Of a stretch of DNA of 5,610 nucleotides, positions 1-5,610 are shown one piece after another. How positions within the stretch are numbered: position 1 is the first letter of the stretch; the number at the start of each line of letters is the position of its first letter. The stretch spans positions 1 through 5,610 of the forward strand of contig JASGCF010000229.1 in assembly GCA_030054275.1 (NCBI GenBank), given 5' to 3'. The position numbers and the translations under genes were made by a program. This DNA is from Limnohabitans sp. GTDB taxonomy: Bacteria > Planctomycetota > Phycisphaerae > Phycisphaerales > SM1A02. Below the pieces are notes generated by a model. That model ran no database searches. It saw only the letters and a list, made by a program, of their open reading frames with translations, and was not told where the DNA came from.

Positions 1-2087
1 AAACGAACGGCATCCCGCGCGACAAGATCAAACATGTCCTCGCGCAAGACGAGTCGGGCGTGGTGCTGCCCGGCGAACTCGTGCAATTCGCCCGTTGGAT
101 GAGCGCCTACTACGCCTGTCCGATCGGGATGACTCTCGCATCGATCCTCCCGGCCGCCGTCCGGAAGGCGATCGGCCGGGTCGAGCGCACGCTTGTCGAT
201 CTCGCTCCGCAACTGCCCGAGACGAAGATCACCAAGCGCCAACAGCATGCACTCGATGTCCTTGCGAAACTCCCGCGTCCGATCGAAATCGGCGACCTCG
301 CGCGCGAAGCGTCGTACTCGTCGACCGAACCGCTCAAGCGCCTCATCGCCACTGGCCACCTCATCGCTGTCAAGAAGACGGCCGTCGAAGCTGGTTTCAT
401 CGCCCGCGCTGGCAACACCGCGCCCGCGCCTCAACCAACAACCGAACAACAAGCCGCTATTGACGCGATTTCACGCGATCTTGGTTCGTTCAAGCAGCAT
501 CTCATTTTCGGAGTGACGGGATCGGGCAAGACCGAAATCTATATCCGTGCGATCGAGCAGTGCCTCGCAACGGGAAAGAAGGCCATTCTCCTCGTTCCCG
601 AAATCTCACTCACGCCGCAGACCGTCGGCCGTATCGCGTCGCGCCTCACAAACGCCAAAGTCGCCGTCCTGCACTCGGGCCTCACCGAAGCGCAGCGCAA
701 CCAACAGTGGACGCTGCTCGCCGAGGGTGGCGCCGATGTCGTCGTCGGCGCACGCAGCGCGATCTTCGCCCCGATTCCTGATGGGACGCTCGGCCTCATC
801 GTCGTCGACGAAGAACACGAGCCCGGCTACAAGCAGGACTCGGCGCCGCGTTACCACGGCCGCGATGCCGCGATTCGCCGTGCGCAACTGGCCAAGTGCC
901 CAGTCGTGCTCGGTTCCGCCACGCCAAGCCTCGAGAGTTGGATGAACGCCGTCGAACGCAAGATTTCGACGCTGCATCGCCTCACGAAGCGCGCGCCTGG
1001 CCTCCATGTTCCGAAGGTCGTCGTCGTCGATTTCGGTGCCGAGCGCAAAATGCTCGGTGATAAGCGCCTCAACCTGATCGGCGCAACGCTGCGCGAGGCT
1101 ATGCGCACCACGCTCGCAGACGGCGGACAAGTGCTGCTTCTCCTCAATCGCCGCGGCTACGCGAACTACATCGCCTGCACCGACCCGCGCTGCGACTGGA
1201 TGCAAAAATGCACGGAGTGCGATGCGGGCATGATTTGCCATGTCGATCGCGCTGGTGAAGCGCGGCGGAGTTATGTCCGCTGCCATCATTGCCTGTCGGA
1301 ACAACTCTTGCCGAAACAGTGCCCCGACTGTGGCAAGCCGGTCACCGTCTTCGGGCTCGGTACGCAGCGGGTTGAAGAGGAACTCACCCGCGTCTTCCCA
1401 AGCCTCGTCGAAGGCGAGACGCTCCTTCGCGTCGACGGCGACACCATGCAAACGGCGGCGCACTTCCACGACGCGCTCGAACGCTTCGGACGCGGCGATG
1501 TCCGCGTCTTGATGGGTACGCAGATGATTGCGAAAGGGCTCGACTTCCCGAATGTGCGGCTTGTCGGCGTGATCTCCGCCGACACCGCACTCGCGCTGCC
1601 CGATTTCCGCGCTGCCGAGCGCACCTTCCAACTGGTTTCGCAGGTCTCGGGCCGTGCCGGGCGCGGCGAGAAGCCGGGCCGCGCGATCATCCAGAGTTTC
1701 GAGCCCGACACCCCCGCAATCCGCCTCGCAGCGAGCCACGAGTTCGAGCGCTTCGCCGCACAAGAACTCGAAGATCGCAAGCAGTTTGGGCTGCCTCCGT
1801 ACCGTCGACTCGCACGCCTCGTCGTGCGGCATCCGGGCGAAACCGAATGTGCGAACCGCTCGGCTGCGCTCGCGGACGCACTTCGAACATTCTCGGGCGT
1901 CGTCGAAGTCCGCGGTCCGTCCATTTGCCCCATCGCGCGCGTTGCGGGGAAGTATCGGCGCCAAATTGAACTCACCGCAGACAGCGCCGCCGAAATCTCG
2001 CGCGTCCTCGCCGAAGCTCGCTCTCGCGGGCTTCTGAAACTCGGCGAAGAACTCGCAGTCGATGTCGACGCGTTGAGCGCGATCTGA
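1..2087 (+). CDS. priA: Primosomal protein N' (PriA), replication restart DNA helicase, 5'-partial
   Basis: PriA is a cytosolic superfamily 2 3'-to-5' DNA helicase that recognises stalled or collapsed forks and starts primosome reassembly. The reading frame is open from the window edge (first complete codon at 3), and codons before the GTG at 60 already match the end of the family's N-terminal 3'-DNA-binding domain, so the true start lies upstream. Numbering GTG 60 as residue 1, the visible motifs are: LVQFARWMSAYYACPIG (end of the 3'BD), Walker A GVTGSGKT at 151-158, DEEH box at 250-253, GSATPS at 285-290, a zinc-binding Cys cluster at 373-424, GTQMIAKGLDFPNV at 486-499, QVSGRAGR at 528-535 and the C-terminal FGLPPYRRLARL from 576. 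The stop is TGA at 2085-2087. The 694 visible codons fit a family length of about 730-750, so roughly 50 residues are missing. The first zinc pair is CX4C rather than the usual CX2C. Nothing suggests inactivation. The downstream genes are unrelated metabolically. Confidence 0.96.
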   Translation, partial: TNGIPRDKIKHVLAQDESGVVLPGELVQFARWMSAYYACPIGMTLASILPAAVRKAIGRVERTLVDLAPQLPETKITKRQQHALDVLAKLPRPIEIGDLAREASYSSTEPLKRLIATGHLIAVKKTAVEAGFIARAGNTAPAPQPTTEQQAAIDAISRDLGSFKQHLIFGVTGSGKTEIYIRAIEQCLATGKKAILLVPEISLTPQTVGRIASRLTNAKVAVLHSGLTEAQRNQQWTLLAEGGADVVVGARSAIFAPIPDGTLGLIVVDEEHEPGYKQDSAPRYHGRDAAIRRAQLAKCPVVLGSATPSLESWMNAVERKISTLHRLTKRAPGLHVPKVVVVDFGAERKMLGDKRLNLIGATLREAMRTTLADGGQVLLLLNRRGYANYIACTDPRCDWMQKCTECDAGMICHVDRAGEARRSYVRCHHCLSEQLLPKQCPDCGKPVTVFGLGTQRVEEELTRVFPSLVEGETLLRVDGDTMQTAAHFHDALERFGRGDVRVLMGTQMIAKGLDFPNVRLVGVISADTALALPDFRAAERTFQLVSQVSGRAGRGEKPGRAIIQSFEPDTPAIRLAASHEFERFAAQELEDRKQFGLPPYRRLARLVVRHPGETECANRSAALADALRTFSGVVEVRGPSICPIARVAGKYRRQIELTADSAAEISRVLAEARSRGLLKLGEELAVDVDALSAI

Positions 2088-2121
2088 CTCCCGCCAGAGC
2101 GCCGCGCACCTCCGCGCGAAA

Positions 2122-2159
2122 TCAGCCGCAGCGTCGCAGACGAATCGGCTGAAACAGCC
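2122..2159 (+). other. Overlapping inverted repeats after priA (possible weak terminator or operator)
   Basis: Two alternative stems share one arm. TCAGCCG (2122-2128) is perfectly complementary to CGGCTGA (2146-2152) with a 17-base loop. GGCTG (2147-2151) can instead pair with CAGCC (2155-2159) across an AAA loop. The two foldings are mutually exclusive. No T-run follows the second stem, so a classical Rho-independent terminator is not supported. The shared arm also overlaps the proposed -35 box of the sucA promoter, so a role as a protein-binding palindrome is possible. The function is inference only. Confidence 0.3.
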
Positions 2160-2177
2160 TCGCCTTTCCCGTAGAAT
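2149..2177 (+). promoter_or_regulatory. Candidate sigma70-type promoter for sucA
   Basis: The sequence TAGAAT at 2172-2177 matches the -10 consensus TATAAT at five of six bases. CTGAAA at 2149-2154 matches TTGACA at four of six, and the spacer is exactly 17 bases. Transcription would start near 2184-2185, about 53 bases before the chosen sucA start codon. It lies in the only sizeable gap between priA and sucA, where a promoter for the TCA-cycle genes is expected. The consensus match is moderate and the organism's sigma factor preference is unknown. Confidence 0.4.
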
Positions 2178-2187
2178 CGACCCGCTT

Positions 2188-2208
2188 TGCGCCGCAGAGT
2201 TCGGCGCA
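2188..2208 (+). promoter_or_regulatory. GC-rich hairpin in the sucA 5' untranslated region
   Basis: TGCGCCG (2188-2194) and CGGCGCA (2202-2208) form a perfect 7-base-pair stem around a 7-base loop, CAGAGTT. If transcription starts near 2184 as proposed, this hairpin sits within a few bases of the mRNA 5' end and 15 bases before the ribosome-binding site. It therefore would not mask the Shine-Dalgarno sequence. 5'-terminal stems of this kind are known to protect mRNAs from RNA pyrophosphohydrolase and RNase E; that role here is inference. Confidence 0.4.
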
Positions 2209-2223
2209 CGACGCCTTGTCGAC

Positions 2224-2228
2224 GGGAG
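2224..2228 (+). promoter_or_regulatory. Ribosome-binding site of sucA
   Basis: GGGAG, containing the Shine-Dalgarno core GGAG at 2225-2228, lies 9 bases before the ATG at 2238 and only 3 bases before the ATG at 2232. The spacing favours 2238 as the start (MAHTGAS...) over 2232 (MKMAHT...). An in-frame TTG at 2187 would place the promoter spacer and the GC-rich hairpin inside the coding sequence, and it encodes an Arg-rich leader unlike the family, so it is rejected. Confidence 0.6.
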
Positions 2229-2237
2229 TTCATGAAG

Positions 2238-5156
2238 ATGGCCCACACGGGTGCCAGCACGGATGGTTCCTTCCCCCCCGCACCTCAGTCGGTCAACGGC
2301 TGGCAGTCGGACTATGTCGAGTCCCTCTTTGTCCAGTTCAAGGCTGATCCAGACTCTGTGCCAAGCGAGTGGAAGAACTTCTTCCGCGGCTTCGAACTTG
2401 GTCTGACGAAAGAGGCAAGCGAAGTCTCGGCAGCCGCAGCAACAAGCACGGCGGCAACACCCGCGGCAACACCCGCGGCAACATGCGCGCCGACGATCAC
2501 TGCCACCACTCCAACGGCCGGCGCGGCGAGTGGCGGGCTGGGTCTCGATCAACGCAAGGTCGACGAGCTCATCCTGCGCTACCGCACCTTTGGCCACCTC
2601 GCCACGCAACTCGATCCGCTTGGCACCACGCGTCCGTTCCCCGAGATGCTCACGCTTGAAGCGGTTGGCCTCGGCGACGACGCGCTCTCGCGGTCGTTCG
2701 ATCCAGGAACACTTCCGCTCGACAACCCATCGACGCTCGGCGAAATCGTGTCGTGCCTCGAGCAAACCTACTGCGGCTCGATGGGCGTCGAGTACATGCA
2801 CATCGCGTGCGCAGAGCGCCGCGCGTGGCTTGCGAAGCGACTCGAAGGTACGCGCAACCGTCCGCAATTCTCGGCGGATCAGAAGAAGCGCATTCTCTCG
2901 AAGCTCCTCGAAGCAGACAGCTTCGAGAATTTCCTCGCGAATCGGTATGTCGGCAAGAAGCGCTTCGGCCTCGAAGGCGGCGAGTCGCTCATTCCGATGC
3001 TCGATGCGGTGCTTGAAACGGGCCCTGCACTTGGCGTGCAAGAGTTCACGCTCGGCATGGCGCACCGCGGTCGCTTGAATGTGCTCGCGAATATCGTCGG
3101 CAAGAATTTGCAGCAGATCTTCACCGAGTTCGACGAGGCGTGGACGGCTGCGTTCGCGTCGGGCGGCGGCGATGTGAAGTATCACATGGGTTACTCGAAC
3201 GAGCACGCGACTTCGACTGGGCAAAAGCTCCGCGTCGTGCTCGCCGCGAATCCATCGCACCTTGAGTTTGTGAACTCGGTCGTGATGGGCCGTTGCCGCG
3301 GAAAACAGCGCCTTTTGGGCGATGAAACGCGCAAGGCCGTCGTGCCCGTCATCATCCACGGCGACTCCGCGTTCCCCGGCCAAGGCATCGTTGCAGAGTG
3401 CTTCAACATGATGCTCCTCGATGGCTACACCGTCGGCGGCACGATTCACTTCATCGTGAACAACCAAGTTGGTTTCACGACGAATCCACGCGACACCTTC
3501 GGCGGCCAATACGGCACCGATCTCGCGAAGGGCTACGAGTGCCCAATCATCCATGTCAATGGCGACGACGCCGAAGCATGCGCGTGGGCCGCGAAACTTG
3601 CGATTGATTGGCGTCAAACTTTCGGCCACGACATCGTGGTCGATATGTGGTGCTATCGAAAGAGCGGCCACAACGAAACCGACGAGCCAATGTTCACGCA
3701 GCCGCTGCTCTATGCGCGCGTGAAGAAGGCGCGTCCGGCATTCAAGACCTATCGCACGAAACTCACGGCCGAAGGTGTTGTTACCGACGCAGAAGTCGAA
3801 GCGATGCTTGCTGCGCGCGTCGCCGTGATGGACGAAGCGCAAAGCGCCGCGAAGAAGCAACCGATCGATCCCGTCATCGACCCGTACAAGCATGTGTGGG
3901 CGGGTGTGAGCGGTTCGTACTCGCACGAGCCCGTGCAAACAGGCGTTGCGCTTGAGAAGCTCGAAGGTCTTGCGAAGACGCTTGCGCAAACTCCAGATCA
4001 CGCGACCGTTCACAAGACCGTTGCGCGTTTGCTTGAGGGTCGCGCTGGCGCCGTCGCGTCGGGGCAAATCGACTGGGCGCTTGCCGAACTTCTCGCGTAC
4101 GCGTCGCTCCTTGAAGAAGGCCACCCCGTGCGCCTCTCGGGCCAAGATGTCGAGCGCGGCACCTTCAGCCATCGCCACGCCGTCGTGAATTGCCAAGACA
4201 CGAACGAGGGCTTCTGTTCGCTCAACGCGATTTCCGACAAACAAGCGCGTTTCTGCGTGCACAACTCGCCGCTCACTGAAAACGCCGTACTTGGTTTCGA
4301 ATACGGCTACTCACTCGGCGACCCGCGCATGCTTGTCATTTGGGAAGCGCAATTCGGCGACTTCGCAAACGGCGCGCAAGTGATCATCGATCAATTCCTC
4401 GCATCTGGTGAAGCGAAGTGGAAGCGCTCGACGGGTCTCGTCATGTTGCTTCCACACGGCTACGAAGGCCAGGGCCCCGAGCACTCAAGCGCACGCCTTG
4501 AACGCTTCCTCCAGCTTTGCGCCGACGACAACATGCAGGTCGTCTACCCAACGACTTCTGCGCAAATCTTCCACTTGGTTCGCAAGCAAGTGAAACAAGG
4601 CTTCCGCAAGCCACTCATCGTGATGACGCCGAAGTCGATGCTGCGCTTGCCAGCAGCGGTGAGCCGCGTCGAAGGCTTCGTGCACGGTCACTTCCGTCAA
4701 GTGCTGCCCGATGTCGGCATCGCGAAGGGCGGCGAAGACGCCGTCAACAAGGTGCTGCTCTGCTCGGGCAAGATCTATCACGAACTCGCAGCGCAACGCG
4801 AGAAGAGCGGACAAACGACCACCGCCATCGTGCGACTTGAGCAACTCTTCCCGTTCCCTGATGGCGCGCTCACGAAGGTGCTCGCGATGTACCCGAACGC
4901 GAAGAAGTTCGCGTGGGTGCAAGAAGAACCGCGCAACATGGGCGCGTATCGCTTCGCGCAGGCGCAATTGAAGGAACTGCTCGCGATCGATGTCGATTAC
5001 ATCGGCCGCACCGACAGCGCGAGCCCTGCAGTTGGTAGCCAGAAGCAACACGCGATTGAGCAAGACAAGATTCTCACCGAAGCGATCGGCGCTGCGAAGG
5101 CTGGCGACGGTCCTGCTGGCGGCCCTGGCAGCAAGAAGGAAGCGACGCAGAAGTAA
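2238..5156 (+). CDS. sucA: 2-oxoglutarate dehydrogenase E1 component (thiamine diphosphate-dependent)
   Basis: This cytosolic subunit of the 2-oxoglutarate dehydrogenase complex decarboxylates 2-oxoglutarate on thiamine diphosphate and succinylates the lipoyl group of E2. At 972 residues it is slightly longer than the E. coli protein (933). The order is: an N-terminal motif with DYVESLF at 25-31 and SEWKNFF, which binds the complex core in this family; an Ala/Thr/Pro-rich linker at about 58-97; then the catalytic core. Core motifs are VGKKRFGLEGGES, GMAHRGRLNVL from 273 and HGDSAFPGQG from 374 (both with family active-site His residues), and HVNGDD at 439-444 followed by YRKSGHNETDEP, which form the ThDP-Mg site. 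The transketolase-like C-terminal half has LSGQDVERGTFSHRH from 633, FEYGYSLGDPRMLVIWEAQFGD from 687, PHGYEGQGPEHSSARLERF and EEPRNMGAYRF. A polar Gly/Lys-rich tail of about 25 residues follows the conserved end. No motif is missing. sucB follows after 138 bases in the same frame, which suggests one operon. Confidence 0.97.
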   Translation: MAHTGASTDGSFPPAPQSVNGWQSDYVESLFVQFKADPDSVPSEWKNFFRGFELGLTKEASEVSAAAATSTAATPAATPAATCAPTITATTPTAGAASGGLGLDQRKVDELILRYRTFGHLATQLDPLGTTRPFPEMLTLEAVGLGDDALSRSFDPGTLPLDNPSTLGEIVSCLEQTYCGSMGVEYMHIACAERRAWLAKRLEGTRNRPQFSADQKKRILSKLLEADSFENFLANRYVGKKRFGLEGGESLIPMLDAVLETGPALGVQEFTLGMAHRGRLNVLANIVGKNLQQIFTEFDEAWTAAFASGGGDVKYHMGYSNEHATSTGQKLRVVLAANPSHLEFVNSVVMGRCRGKQRLLGDETRKAVVPVIIHGDSAFPGQGIVAECFNMMLLDGYTVGGTIHFIVNNQVGFTTNPRDTFGGQYGTDLAKGYECPIIHVNGDDAEACAWAAKLAIDWRQTFGHDIVVDMWCYRKSGHNETDEPMFTQPLLYARVKKARPAFKTYRTKLTAEGVVTDAEVEAMLAARVAVMDEAQSAAKKQPIDPVIDPYKHVWAGVSGSYSHEPVQTGVALEKLEGLAKTLAQTPDHATVHKTVARLLEGRAGAVASGQIDWALAELLAYASLLEEGHPVRLSGQDVERGTFSHRHAVVNCQDTNEGFCSLNAISDKQARFCVHNSPLTENAVLGFEYGYSLGDPRMLVIWEAQFGDFANGAQVIIDQFLASGEAKWKRSTGLVMLLPHGYEGQGPEHSSARLERFLQLCADDNMQVVYPTTSAQIFHLVRKQVKQGFRKPLIVMTPKSMLRLPAAVSRVEGFVHGHFRQVLPDVGIAKGGEDAVNKVLLCSGKIYHELAAQREKSGQTTTAIVRLEQLFPFPDGALTKVLAMYPNAKKFAWVQEEPRNMGAYRFAQAQLKELLAIDVDYIGRTDSASPAVGSQKQHAIEQDKILTEAIGAAKAGDGPAGGPGSKKEATQK
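2451..2486 (+). repeat. 12-base in-frame tandem repeat in the SucA linker
   Basis: The unit GCGGCAACACCC occurs exactly at 2451-2462 and 2463-2474, and a third copy at 2475-2486 differs in two bases (GCGGCAACATGC). The unit is in frame and encodes AATP, AATP, AATC at residues 72-83 of the E1 protein. It lies in the low-complexity linker between the N-terminal E2-binding motif and the catalytic core, where length changes should be tolerated. Slipped-strand expansion is the likely origin. Confidence 0.85.
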
Positions 5157-5213
5157 GCGGCGCGGAGATAAGCCGCGCGGAAGTTTGGAAAGCAGAAGTT
5201 TGAACAGCGCAGC
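5139..5213 (+). repeat. Degenerate 15-base tandem repeat across the sucA stop codon
   Basis: Five consecutive 15-base units begin at 5139, 5154, 5169, 5184 and 5199. The second and third are closest (12 of 15 identical; both begin TAAGC and contain GCGCGGA). The first matches the third at 11 of 15. The fourth and fifth both begin TTTG and match at 9 of 15. The fourth shares GCAGAAG with the first at the same phase. The sucA stop TAA (5154-5156) is the start of the second unit and a further in-frame TAA (5169-5171) starts the third. The degeneracy indicates an old duplication or a chance low-complexity stretch. Confidence 0.5.
5160..5178 (+). other. Small GC hairpin after the sucA stop codon
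   Basis: GCGCGG (5160-5165) pairs with CCGCGC (5173-5178) across a 7-base loop, AGATAAG. No T-run follows (next bases are GGAAGTTTGG), so it is not a convincing terminator and would not separate sucB from the sucA transcript. It may be a by-product of the 15-base repeat, or it may stabilise the upstream mRNA end. Confidence 0.3.
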
Positions 5214-5280
5214 GATGGCGCGTCTCACCGGATGCGAGTCCTCGTTGCTCGGCAGATTGACCGCGAAGACACACGAACTT

Positions 5281-5286
5281 GGAAAG
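5281..5286 (+). promoter_or_regulatory. Weak ribosome-binding site of sucB
   Basis: GGAAAG ends 8 bases before the ATG at 5295 and is the only purine-rich, GGA-containing stretch at suitable spacing. It is a poor match to GGAGG. It nevertheless supports 5295 over the in-frame ATG at 5232, which has no purine-rich stretch before it. Confidence 0.4.
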
Positions 5287-5294
5287 CACCCGAC

Positions 5295-5610
5295 ATGGCA
5301 GTCGATATCACCATCCCATCTCCTGGCGAATCCATCACTGAAGTCTCGTTGAGCGGCTGGCTCAAGGACGACGGCGCATATGTCGAGAAAGACGAATTGC
5401 TCGCGGAGATCGAGTCGGACAAGGCCACGCTTGAATTGCGCGCGCCAGCCGCAGGTGCCTTGAAGATCGTCACCAAGAAGGGTGACGGCATCAAGGTCGG
5501 TGCTGTTGTTGCGGCGATCGATACATCAGTTAGAGCGGTCGCCGCTGCGGCAGCTCCCTCTGGTGGGAATCACGCTGGAGCGGTCGCTGCTGCGGCAGCT
5601 GCCTCTGGCG
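5295..5610 (+). CDS. sucB: Dihydrolipoamide succinyltransferase E2 component of 2-oxoglutarate dehydrogenase, 3'-partial
   Basis: E2 forms the core of the 2-oxoglutarate dehydrogenase complex and transfers the succinyl group from its lipoyl-lysine to CoA. Only the first 105 codons are in the window. Residues 1-76 are a complete biotinyl/lipoyl domain: MAVDITIPSPGESITEV at the start, then the hairpin motif EIESDKATLEL with K43 as the predicted lipoylated lysine (K44 in E. coli SucB by family alignment), then GALKIV and the GDGIKVG turn. An Ala/Gly/Ser-rich linker begins near residue 77 and contains a 15-residue repeat. The peripheral-subunit-binding and catalytic domains must lie beyond the window. 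The ATG at 5295 is chosen because the family consensus begins there; the frame is open upstream to a TAA at 5169, and an ATG at 5232 would add 21 non-conserved residues. Position directly after sucA favours the succinyltransferase over a pyruvate dehydrogenase E2. Confidence 0.92.
   Translation, partial: MAVDITIPSPGESITEVSLSGWLKDDGAYVEKDELLAEIESDKATLELRAPAAGALKIVTKKGDGIKVGAVVAAIDTSVRAVAAAAAPSGGNHAGAVAAAAAASG
5533..5610 (+). repeat. 45-base in-frame repeat in the E2 linker, running off the window
   Basis: The stretch at 5533-5565 (GAGCGGTCGCCGCTGCGGCA...) recurs 45 bases later at 5578-5610 with 30 of 33 bases identical; the remaining 12 bases of the second unit fall outside the window. The period is 15 codons, giving AVAAAAAPSGGNHAG and then AVAAAAAASG. 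Each copy also holds the near-palindrome GCTGCGGCAGC. The repeat begins a few residues after the lipoyl domain, in the flexible linker that lets the lipoyl arm swing. Confidence 0.85.

Noticed and set aside
60..62. GTG at 60 as the true priA start.
   Set aside because: The frame is open upstream to the window edge and those codons continue the conserved N-terminal DNA-binding region, so the gene starts outside the window.
2187..2237. TTG at 2187 or ATG at 2232 as the sucA start.
   Set aside because: The TTG would translate the GC-rich hairpin and the Shine-Dalgarno region into an Arg-rich leader with no family match. The ATG at 2232 is only 3 bases from GGAG, while 2238 has a 9-base gap; 2232 cannot be fully excluded.
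2273..2279. A run of seven C bases near codons 12-14 of sucA, possible slippage or phase-variation site.
   Set aside because: It is short, sits in a single housekeeping gene, and encodes Phe-Pro-Pro in a non-conserved N-terminus; nothing else suggests phase variation.
606..4262. A 3657-base open frame on the minus strand (1218 codons) running antisense through sucA, the spacer and most of priA.
   Set aside because: Its codons are exactly in phase with the sense codons, so it stays open simply because the sense strand avoids TTA, CTA and TCA, which are rare in GC-rich genomes. Its translation is Arg/His/Ala-rich with no recognisable domain, and both sense genes carry full family motifs.
4485..5228. 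A 247-codon minus-strand frame opposite the end of sucA.
   Set aside because: It is a shadow of the conserved E1 C-terminal coding sequence with no domain or start signal of its own.
5215..5352. Small frame starting ATG 5215 overlapping the sucB start, possible leader peptide.
   Set aside because: It has no ribosome-binding site, no recognisable content, and overlaps the clearly conserved lipoyl domain in another frame.
1..5610. A novel defence, mobile or biosynthetic system.
   Set aside because: All coding capacity is taken by three well-conserved housekeeping genes; no terminal inverted repeats, direct-repeat arrays, integrase, or unknown protein genes are present.

Overview
The window is GC-rich, almost fully coding on the + strand, and carries three genes in the order priA (5'-truncated by the window edge), sucA/odhA (complete), sucB/odhB (3'-truncated by the window edge). 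All three were recognised from conserved motifs read directly in the translation. No RNA gene, CRISPR array, insertion sequence, phage gene or defence system is visible. This is an ordinary housekeeping region, and the points of interest lie in repeats, linkers and intergenic structure rather than in a new system.

Organism: the codon use is strongly GC-ended. The E1 subunit is a free-standing classical SucA-type protein, not the E2-E1 fusion (KGD) typical of actinobacteria. The E2 lipoyl domain has an ESDKAT lipoylation motif. Together these suggest a high-GC Gram-negative-type bacterium. My impression is Planctomycetota (perhaps Phycisphaerae), but that is a low-confidence guess that only a homology search could settle.

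Layout: (1) positions 1-2087 hold most of PriA, the replication-restart helicase, with only its extreme N-terminus missing. (2) Positions 2088-2237 are a 150-base spacer with overlapping inverted repeats, a sigma70-like promoter candidate and a GC-rich hairpin just downstream of the predicted transcription start, followed by a GGAG ribosome-binding site. (3) Positions 2238-5156 encode the E1 component of 2-oxoglutarate dehydrogenase, with an Ala/Thr-rich N-terminal linker that contains a 12-base tandem repeat. (4) Positions 5157-5294 are a 138-base spacer that begins inside a degenerate 15-base tandem repeat spanning the sucA stop codon. (5) Positions 5295-5610 encode the lipoyl domain and the start of the linker of the E2 component; the linker contains a 45-base in-frame repeat that runs off the window.

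Functionally, sucA and sucB are an expected pair: E1 decarboxylates 2-oxoglutarate on thiamine diphosphate and passes the succinyl group to the lipoyl-lysine of E2, which makes succinyl-CoA for the TCA cycle. priA is not functionally linked to them and probably belongs to a separate transcription unit.
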